NCBI GenBank assembly: GCA_029263275.1
Contig: JAJCXU010000081.1
Location: 1 to 8,235, forward strand
DNA length: 8,235 nucleotides
From: Ilumatobacter sp.
GTDB taxonomy: Bacteria; Actinomycetota; Acidimicrobiia; Acidimicrobiales; Ilumatobacteraceae
Direction: 5' to 3'
Of the stretch, positions 1 to 5,004 are shown piece after piece; position 1 is the first letter of the stretch; each line of letters begins with the position of its first letter. The notes below the pieces were generated by a model. It made no database searches. It was given only the letters and a program-made list of their open reading frames with translations, and was not told where the DNA came from. Position numbers and translations under genes: made by a program.

Positions 1-605
1 GTGAACGAGTGCCAAACCTCGTGATAGCCGAACGTGAGCGGCCACGGATTCGGTCGTTTGACGAGGAGCACCGGAAAGCCGACCGTGTAGGCGACCCCGC
101 CGGCGATGATCAGGCCCAGCTGCGTCGACGTGAGATTGTCGATGAGCGCAGGGGCAGCGATGACCAACGCCCAGCCCATGATTGGGTAGAGCGCATAGCC
201 GAGCCATTGCGCCCTCTGGAAGCCACCCAGCTTGATGGTCATCCCGACCAGTGCCATGACACCAACCACCGACAGCATGGGGATCCCCCATTGCGGCGGC
301 AACGCCACGAGACACACCGGCACGTAGGTGCCCGCGATCAGTAGATAGATCATCGTGTGATCGAGGCGTTGCATGATGTGGCGAACGCGGTCCGTCTTGG
401 CGAGTCGGTGATATGCCGCCGACGTACCGAACACCAACAACAGTGTGGCGGCGTAGATGGCCGCCGACGTCCGAGCCGCAGCTCGATCAGAGACCACAAT
501 GAGCGTGATGCCAGCCGGGATGGCAGCGACGAATGCCCACGCATGCATTCGGCCTCGCCACACGGGCCGCTCGTGCAGCGGCACTAGCTCGCTACCAAGG
601 CTCAT
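1..605 (-). CDS. trhA: Hemolysin III / TrhA family (PAQR) membrane protein, C-terminus cut off
   Basis: Reading the minus strand from the ATG at 605 gives 201 residues before the window edge. It is a multi-pass inner-membrane protein with hydrophobic segments near residues 22-39, 47-62, 84-102, 108-125, 136-155 and 162-183. The diagnostic PAQR/HlyIII motifs are present in order: SAAYHR (S62, H66), QRLDH (D82, H83) and FGYHEVWH (H195, H199). In the superfamily these Ser/Asp/His residues form the metal site. Bacterial TrhA proteins are linked to membrane energetics and fluidity homeostasis rather than to true haemolysis. The usual length is about 210-220 residues, so only the end of the last helix is missing. 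The start is supported by a TANNNT box 6 nt upstream. The gene follows the helicase on the same strand after a 74-bp gap but appears to have its own promoter. Confidence 0.93.
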   Translation of the reverse strand, partial: MSLGSELVPLHERPVWRGRMHAWAFVAAIPAGITLIVVSDRAAARTSAAIYAATLLLVFGTSAAYHRLAKTDRVRHIMQRLDHTMIYLLIAGTYVPVCLVALPPQWGIPMLSVVGVMALVGMTIKLGGFQRAQWLGYALYPIMGWALVIAAPALIDNLTSTQLGLIIAGGVAYTVGFPVLLVKRPNPWPLTFGYHEVWHSF

Positions 606-611
606 GGTCCC

Positions 612-617
612 ACCGTA
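612..617 (-). promoter_or_regulatory. Predicted -10 box of trhA, leaderless type
   Basis: On the minus strand the hexamer TACGGT matches TANNNT and ends 6 nt before the ATG at 605, so transcription would begin at or next to the start codon. No recognisable -35 hexamer is seen. The preceding GGTGGG could be read as a weak ribosome binding site, so leaderless initiation is inference. Confidence 0.5.
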
Positions 618-621
618 CTGT

Positions 622-633
622 GCCCAGTTGGGC
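622..633. repeat. 12-bp inverted repeat in the trhA promoter spacer
   Basis: GCCCA-gt-TGGGC is a perfect 5-bp inverted repeat with a 2-nt centre. It lies just upstream of the predicted trhA -10 box, where a -35/-10 spacer would be. It could be a repressor operator. A short GC-rich palindrome may also arise by chance, and with a 2-nt loop it would not fold into a good terminator hairpin. Confidence 0.25.
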
Positions 634-679
634 GACTCGCCGCGCGCTCCAAATGTCACGCGCACGATGGAACCGCGTC

Positions 680-3583
680 TCAGCCAGCCAGCCCGGTCAT
701 GAGCTCGGTGACTGCGTCGCCGTACTTCTCCAGCTTCGCTGGTCCGACACCCGAGATCTTCGCCAGCGCCGACTTCGAAGTCGGAGCCATTCGGGCGATC
801 GACACGAGAGTCTTGTTGTCGAACACGACGTAGGCCGGCTTACCATCGCGCAGCTGATTTCGGAGTTCTTTCAAGGCAGCGAAGCGCTGCTGGGCGTCCG
901 CGTCGAGGTCTGCGGTGGGGTCGGTCTTCGACGGCGAGGCTGCTCGTTTCACCGGTTCCGGGCGATGCGAGGACACCACGCTGCGCTCGGCTGGATCAGC
1001 TGATGGTTCGGTGGTGAGCTCGGCAACAAACGGACTGGGCGATGGACCGGTGACGACGGTGGCGTGCTCGCTCGCGCGTGTGATGGCGACGTGGAACAGA
1101 CGGCGTTCCTCCTCAACGTCTTCAGCGAGACGGTGGGGATACTGCTCGGCGTCGGCAAGGTGTACGACCACATGCGGCCACTCTTGGCCCTTGACCCGGT
1201 GCACGGTGGACAGCGTGACGCCGCCCGGTTGGCGGCGTACCGCGAGGTGCTCACGCAACCAGCCCTCGAACGTGGCGACGTCGTCATGCAGTGCTGCGAG
1301 ATGTTGCACCGCCGTGAGGTCGTCGCCTTGCGCGGCGCGATTCATGCCGCGCCGATGCGCGTCGAGCGTGCCAACCGCGCCGGCAAGACCGATCCGGTCG
1401 ATCAACGTCAACACCAGGTCGGACGTGGGGGCCCGGTCTTTCACCATCTGTTGCAGCGTCTGGATGTCGGTCGCGAAATCTGTGACACGTTCTTGGTCGC
1501 GCTCGGTGTTCAGCCGGCCAGCGAGTCGATGCAGATCGACGATGCTGCGCTGTTCGCACACCCAGTCGTTGATCCGCGGGTGGAACGATCGCGACGGCCG
1601 GCGCAGTGCTTCGCGGATGTCATCAGGGCCGAGGACGTCGCGCGTCGCCAAACGGAGCCAAGCAAGTACGGCGCGTACCGCGGTGCGATCTGCGAACTCC
1701 AACCCCACACCACCCGAGATGGGAATGCCATTGACGGCGAGCGCGACCTGCACCGGGGCCAACAAGGCATTGACGCGAGTGAGGACGGCGATGTGATCAG
1801 CCGACGCCCCGTTCCGAAGTGCGTCCTCCACGGCCTGCTGCGTCGCACTGATCGGATCGACCGCTGTGTCGACCTTCCATCCAGCTGCGTCGGTTGAGTG
1901 GGCTCGAATGGTTTTGGGGACACGTCGTCCGTTGTGTCGGAGCAGCCGATCGACGACGTCGACGATGCCGCCGGGGCACCGGTAGTTGACCTCGAGGGGG
2001 TGCGAGCCTGCGCCTGGAAACAGATCCGCGAAGTCGATGAGCCATGCCGGGTCGGCACCGTTGTAGCCGTAGATCGTCTGATCGTCATCGCCGACTCCGA
2101 ACACTGCTCCGCCAGGCGATGCGAGGAGACGGATGAGTAACAGGTGCGCCGGAGTGAGATCCTGGAATTCGTCGACGAGCATGAGACGGCACGCCCGCTG
2201 GGCCGTGCGGCGGGCGTCGGGCTGCGAGAGCAGGACAAGTAGTGCCCGATGGATCTGATCGTCGAAATCGACGGCCCGCTTCCGCTCGAGCGCGGCCCGG
2301 TACGCCGGCCAGGCAGCAGCAAGACCGTCGACGTCGCCGTCGTAGCGTGCCTCGGCATCGCTCGGCTCGACCAGCCCCAGGCGGATCAGGCTGAGTGCTT
2401 CGATCCATGGCGCCACCGGGTCGCTGTTGCGACGCCGCGGGAACGACACGAGGTCGCCGATGATGCGCCGAACGTCGACTTCGCTAATCGTGTTCCATCG
2501 AGTCGGCTGGGGGGCAAACGGCGCCGTCCCGTTGACGATGGCGAGGGCGATCGCGTTGAGGGTGCGCACTTGCAGCTCCGGAAGATCAGGGGTGCGTTCG
2601 AGCATCTCTTCCTGGGCCCGTTTGTTGAAGGCGACGAGACTGACCGCGCTCGCCGGCAGATTCCACACTCGGAGGAGGTGCCGGGCGCGTTCGGTCAAGA
2701 CTCGGGTCTTGCCCGACCCGGCGGGCGCAATGATGCGCGCCGCTCCCCCGGCGTGTGTGACCGCTGCCAATTGATCAGGAGCGAGATCCGCATCGGACAC
2801 GTTGGTTGACGGCACCACGAATGACCCGTGCTCGATGGCCACAGCGTGCACGACAGCGATGTCTTCGACGGGGTCGGTGTGGCGAACCGGACCAGCGTCG
2901 ATCCATACGACATCACCGGTCGGTGTTCGGATGTCGCCCGCCTCGCCGGACCCCGTTGCAGTCGCGCCAAGCGCCACGGCCTGATCGAGGGCGACCCATG
3001 TCGGCGTGTCATCGCGCAGGTCGACGGCATTCGCCCAGATCAGGTGGTGCAGTTCTTCGAGTTCGAAGGTGAAGTCGGCGCCGACTTCAAACGGCTGAGC
3101 GTCGGTCTTCAGCTTTGGCTGACGTTCGAACTCTGCATCAAGTTCGATGACGACGCGGCGGCGCTCGTGGTGTGCAGACCGCAGCGCCTGGAGCGCAGAA
3201 CTGGGATCGGCGAGCGATTCCGCGGTGATGACGACCCGTTCGCAATCAGTCCAGGGTGCTGGGCCAGTGTTTCCGACCAGCACGATGGCGTGTCGCCCGA
3301 GAGCCTCGGGCCCTGCCCCGGCGGCAGCCACACCGCGGGGAAACTCCTCCACCTCGGCTGCGGCTCGCGACATCGAGCGGGCCGAAGTGGAGCGTCGTAC
3401 GTCCGATCTGGGCGTCGAGGGCGGCGCATTGGTCGGCTCGGGTCGTGTCGCGTGTTCGGACGCTCCGTCGGGCAGCCCTCCCTCGTCGAGTGGCACCTCC
3501 TGCTGGCCATTGTCGTGCCAACATTGACGAATCTGAGCGGGCAAGTCGTGCTCACCGTTGCAGTACGCACACGCAATCGCCAT
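680..3583 (-). CDS. UvrD2-like SF1A ATP-dependent DNA helicase with HRDC domain and N-terminal Cys/His extension
   Basis: The product is a 967-residue 3'-5' superfamily 1A helicase, expected to unwind DNA in the cytoplasm during repair or replication-conflict resolution. Helicase motifs are in order: Q-motif DQ near 270, Walker A APAGSGKTR (286-294), DEFQD (471-475), GDDDQTIYGYNGAD (498-511), NYR (533-535), STVHRVKGQEW (792-802) and LFHVAITRA (829-837). An HRDC domain fills about 896-967. DDDQTIYGY plus HRDC resembles mycobacterial UvrD2, but UvrD2 is about 700 residues and has a tetracysteine linker; here the linker at about 849-895 has no cysteine. Instead, about 265 extra residues precede the helicase core, starting with C5-x2-C8-x3-H12 and C21-x-H23, then a low-complexity stretch and a probable globular region (about 95-255). 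The frame is open to an ATG at 3676, but that would overlap the divergent phosphatase; the start at 3583 sits at the Cys/His motif and has a TANNNT box upstream. Confidence 0.93.
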   Translation of the reverse strand: MAIACAYCNGEHDLPAQIRQCWHDNGQQEVPLDEGGLPDGASEHATRPEPTNAPPSTPRSDVRRSTSARSMSRAAAEVEEFPRGVAAAGAGPEALGRHAIVLVGNTGPAPWTDCERVVITAESLADPSSALQALRSAHHERRRVVIELDAEFERQPKLKTDAQPFEVGADFTFELEELHHLIWANAVDLRDDTPTWVALDQAVALGATATGSGEAGDIRTPTGDVVWIDAGPVRHTDPVEDIAVVHAVAIEHGSFVVPSTNVSDADLAPDQLAAVTHAGGAARIIAPAGSGKTRVLTERARHLLRVWNLPASAVSLVAFNKRAQEEMLERTPDLPELQVRTLNAIALAIVNGTAPFAPQPTRWNTISEVDVRRIIGDLVSFPRRRNSDPVAPWIEALSLIRLGLVEPSDAEARYDGDVDGLAAAWPAYRAALERKRAVDFDDQIHRALLVLLSQPDARRTAQRACRLMLVDEFQDLTPAHLLLIRLLASPGGAVFGVGDDDQTIYGYNGADPAWLIDFADLFPGAGSHPLEVNYRCPGGIVDVVDRLLRHNGRRVPKTIRAHSTDAAGWKVDTAVDPISATQQAVEDALRNGASADHIAVLTRVNALLAPVQVALAVNGIPISGGVGLEFADRTAVRAVLAWLRLATRDVLGPDDIREALRRPSRSFHPRINDWVCEQRSIVDLHRLAGRLNTERDQERVTDFATDIQTLQQMVKDRAPTSDLVLTLIDRIGLAGAVGTLDAHRRGMNRAAQGDDLTAVQHLAALHDDVATFEGWLREHLAVRRQPGGVTLSTVHRVKGQEWPHVVVHLADAEQYPHRLAEDVEEERRLFHVAITRASEHATVVTGPSPSPFVAELTTEPSADPAERSVVSSHRPEPVKRAASPSKTDPTADLDADAQQRFAALKELRNQLRDGKPAYVVFDNKTLVSIARMAPTSKSALAKISGVGPAKLEKYGDAVTELMTGLAG

Positions 3584-3591
3584 GAGTGCCG

Positions 3592-3597
3592 ACTGTA
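3592..3597 (-). promoter_or_regulatory. Predicted -10 box of the helicase gene
   Basis: The minus-strand hexamer TACAGT matches TANNNT and ends 8 nt before the ATG at 3583. No Shine-Dalgarno sequence precedes that ATG, which fits a leaderless or near-leaderless transcript. The box lies inside the longer reading frame that begins at 3676, and so argues for the shorter protein. Confidence 0.5.
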
Positions 3598-3657
3598 GCG
3601 AGCCAGCCACCTCATCGCACACACGTTCGATCGACCGACCTCGGGACACGCCGCTGC

Positions 3658-3663
3658 CAGACT
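3658..3663 (+). promoter_or_regulatory. Weak candidate -10 box of the histidine phosphatase gene
   Basis: CAGACT differs from TANNNT only in its first base and ends 6 nt before the ATG at 3670. The spacing matches the stronger boxes of neighbouring genes, and the six bases before the ATG (GCCGGC) resemble those before the gene at 7995 (GTCGGC). No Shine-Dalgarno is visible. On sequence alone it is weak. Confidence 0.25.
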
Positions 3664-3669
3664 GCCGGC

Positions 3670-4272
3670 ATGACATTCGTCCACGGCCGACCGATCGCCG
3701 AGAACCGGCCTGAGCTGGTGCTCATCCGCCACGGCGAGACCGAGTGGAGCCGTTCGGGCCAACACACAGGTCGAACCGATCTCCCGCTCACCGAGACCGG
3801 TCGAGGCGAGGCGCGTTCGATCGCCTCAGCCGTCGCGAACATCGACTTCTCACACGCCTACGCCAGCCCCCTGCGGCGCGCCTGGGAGACCGCCGAGCTC
3901 GTCGGGCTCGACCCGGTTCGAGATGACGACCTGCTCGAATGGGATTACGGGCGGTACGAGGGCATCACCACCGCCGAGACCCGTGAGACGATTCCCGACT
4001 GGTCGGTGTGGACCCACGACATCCTCGACGGCGAGTCAGTCGACGAGGTCGGCGGCCGCGCCGATCGGGCCATTGCTCGCCTCTCGGTGCTCGACGGACC
4101 GGTCGCTGTGGTCGCTCACGGCCACTTCCTCCGGATCTTCGCTGCCCGTTGGCTCGACCTGGATCCGCGAGAAGGACGGCGATTCGTGCTGAACACCAGC
4201 ACGCTGTCGTTACTTGGCTGGGAGCGCGAGAACCGCGTGATCAGACGCTGGAACGACCCCTGCGGCTGGTGA
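3670..4272 (+). CDS. Histidine phosphatase family protein, Rv3214/SHB17-like
   Basis: A 200-residue cytosolic phosphatase of the phosphoglycerate-mutase-like fold. Catalytic elements: LIRHGETEW with the phospho-accepting H21, SPLRRAWETA with R70, acid residue E90 in LLEWDYGRYEG, and VVAHGHFLR with H150. From memory, the stretches EWDYGxYEG, PDWxVWTH and GESVxxVxxRAD closely resemble M. tuberculosis Rv3214, a protein first annotated as a mutase and later characterised as a phosphatase. The same EWDYG/YEG signature occurs in yeast sedoheptulose-bisphosphatase SHB17. A phosphatase is therefore more likely than a phosphoglycerate mutase; the substrate cannot be read from the sequence. The frame is open back to a GTG at 3586, but the ATG at 3670 puts LVLIRHGE at the usual distance from the N-terminus and leaves an 86-bp divergent spacer to the helicase. 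Confidence 0.92.
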   Translation: MTFVHGRPIAENRPELVLIRHGETEWSRSGQHTGRTDLPLTETGRGEARSIASAVANIDFSHAYASPLRRAWETAELVGLDPVRDDDLLEWDYGRYEGITTAETRETIPDWSVWTHDILDGESVDEVGGRADRAIARLSVLDGPVAVVAHGHFLRIFAARWLDLDPREGRRFVLNTSTLSLLGWERENRVIRRWNDPCGW

Positions 4273-4323
4273 CTCTCCTCGTGCGCCCGGGACAACGTGG
4301 GACACGGAACATCGAAGCGCCGG

Positions 4324-4866
4324 TCAGGCGAGCGCTGTGCTGTCGTCGCGGCGGCGGAGTCTGGCGACGAGGAGAAACGCAGCACCGAAGATCACGAGGC
4401 CACCGCCAAAGAGCAGCGTGGTCGACGTTGCGTCGGTGCCCGTACTGGGAATCGTTCCGGGACCGGTGACCACCGTGGTGGCGGTGGGGGGGACGGTGGT
4501 CGTGACCGCGCTGATCACGGTGATGGTCACCGTGAGAACCGTGCCGTTGGCGAGCACTGCCGTCACGTCGTAGCGGCCGGGCGTCGTTGGCGAGATCAGC
4601 GTGGTCGTCGCGATGCCATCTGCCCCGCAGGTCACGGTGACGGGATCGTTGTCCACGAGGTTGAACGTGACTGATTCACCAGGAGTGCAACCGCTCACGG
4701 TTGCCTCGAATGGCGTCGACGGCGGCAGTGTTCGCTCCGACACGCTCAGAACGGCATCGCTGGGCGGATAGGCCACAGCGGTGGCGCCCGGCCCGAACGA
4801 GAGGAACATCGCGATGAGTACGGCCATCCAACGGGCCACGGCCCTTGGAGAAGCTGCTCGTTGCAC
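4324..4866 (-). CDS. Small secreted Ig-like protein with C-terminal IPSTG sorting-type signal
   Basis: With the GTG start at 4866 the protein has 180 residues. Residues 1-32 form a signal peptide: arginines at 3, 8 and 12, hydrophobic core at about 14-25, likely cleavage after ATAVA. Residues 33-120 form one beta-rich module with C60 and C80 suited to a disulfide, and a PGRYDVTAVLANG-type edge as in bacterial Ig-like domains. A Thr/Pro/Val stalk (121-138) leads to IPSTG (139-143), a hydrophobic segment (149-168) and an RLRRR tail. That is the layout of a sortase substrate, with Ile replacing Leu of LPxTG; plain membrane anchoring is the alternative. The function is unknown to me. Starts at 4839 (GTG) and 4827 (ATG) would also leave a signal peptide; 4866 is preferred because a TAACCT box ends 7 nt upstream. 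The frame is open to 5163 but overlaps the DUF4012 gene. Confidence 0.8.
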   Translation of the reverse strand: MQRAASPRAVARWMAVLIAMFLSFGPGATAVAYPPSDAVLSVSERTLPPSTPFEATVSGCTPGESVTFNLVDNDPVTVTCGADGIATTTLISPTTPGRYDVTAVLANGTVLTVTITVISAVTTTVPPTATTVVTGPGTIPSTGTDATSTTLLFGGGLVIFGAAFLLVARLRRRDDSTALA

Positions 4867-4873
4867 GGCAGAA

Positions 4874-4879
4874 AGGTTA
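4874..4879 (-). promoter_or_regulatory. Predicted -10 box of the IPSTG surface-protein gene
   Basis: The minus-strand hexamer TAACCT matches TANNNT and ends 7 nt before the GTG at 4866. No ribosome binding site precedes that GTG, so leaderless translation is plausible. This is the main reason for choosing 4866 over the downstream in-frame starts. Confidence 0.45.
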
Positions 4880-4910
4880 CCAGCGCGCCATCTGACGGCC
4901 GTGGCGCTCT

Positions 4911-4925
4911 CGACGCCCCCCGTCG
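4911..4925. repeat. Inverted repeat CGACG-N5-CGTCG upstream of the DUF4012 gene
   Basis: A perfect 5-bp inverted repeat with a C-only centre lies 6 nt upstream of the predicted TAGGAT -10 box, inside the spacer between the divergent surface-protein and DUF4012 genes. It could be an operator for the rightward promoter. The stem is short, so chance is a real alternative. Confidence 0.25.
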
Positions 4926-4931
4926 GATCGC

Positions 4932-4937
4932 TAGGAT
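4932..4937 (+). promoter_or_regulatory. Predicted -10 box of the leader ORF / DUF4012 unit
   Basis: TAGGAT matches TANNNT. A start site about 7 nt downstream falls near 4944-4945, only 3-4 nt before the ATG at 4948. Its T-A-G also stops the DUF4012 reading frame upstream, so the real gene cannot begin before this point. No good -35 is seen (CTCGAC at 4909-4914 is weak). Confidence 0.4.
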
Positions 4938-4947
4938 CCACGCCACG

Positions 4948-5004
4948 ATGCTGGGCACCGGGGCACATTTCATGTCGCGTCGGCCGGGCGGCGAGACCAC
5001 GTGA
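4948..5004 (+). CDS. Possible 18-codon leader ORF overlapping the DUF4012 start
   Basis: An ATG at 4948 opens an 18-codon frame, MLGTGAHFMSRRPGGETT, whose TGA (5002-5004) overlaps the GTG start of the DUF4012 gene in the sequence GTGA. The ATG lies a few bases downstream of the likely start of transcription from the TAGGAT box. Such overlaps often couple translation of two cistrons, so the ORF may deliver ribosomes to the weakly signalled GTG. The peptide has no recognisable domain, and the ORF is short enough to be accidental. Confidence 0.3.
   Translation: MLGTGAHFMSRRPGGETT

Noticed and set aside
1064..1897. Long plus-strand open frame (277 codons) opposite the helicase gene
   Set aside because: The minus strand carries unmistakable helicase motifs here. 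Third-position G/C bias in GC-rich genes leaves long antisense frames open, and the translated product has no recognisable motif.
3627..3634. TCGATCGA palindrome in the helicase/phosphatase spacer
   Set aside because: An 8-bp palindrome built from CGATCG is common in GC-rich actinobacterial DNA, and it does not sit at a promoter-critical position.
3584..3676. Upstream starts that would lengthen the helicase (ATG at 3676) and the phosphatase (GTG at 3586)
   Set aside because: Using either would make the divergent genes overlap and erase the shared promoter region. The added residues look like non-coding DNA, and the -10 boxes support 3583 and, more weakly, 3670.
680..4272. Helicase plus phosphatase as a possible anti-phage defence pair
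   Set aside because: The helicase has the UvrD2/HRDC layout of a repair enzyme, the phosphatase is an Rv3214-like metabolic type, and there is no nuclease, toxin, mobile element or co-directional operon to support defence.
4273..4331. Possible bidirectional terminator between the convergent phosphatase and surface-protein genes
   Set aside because: The only fold is CGCC-ggtca-GGCG around 4318-4330, a 4-bp stem with no T-run on either side and partly inside the coding sequence. Too weak to call.
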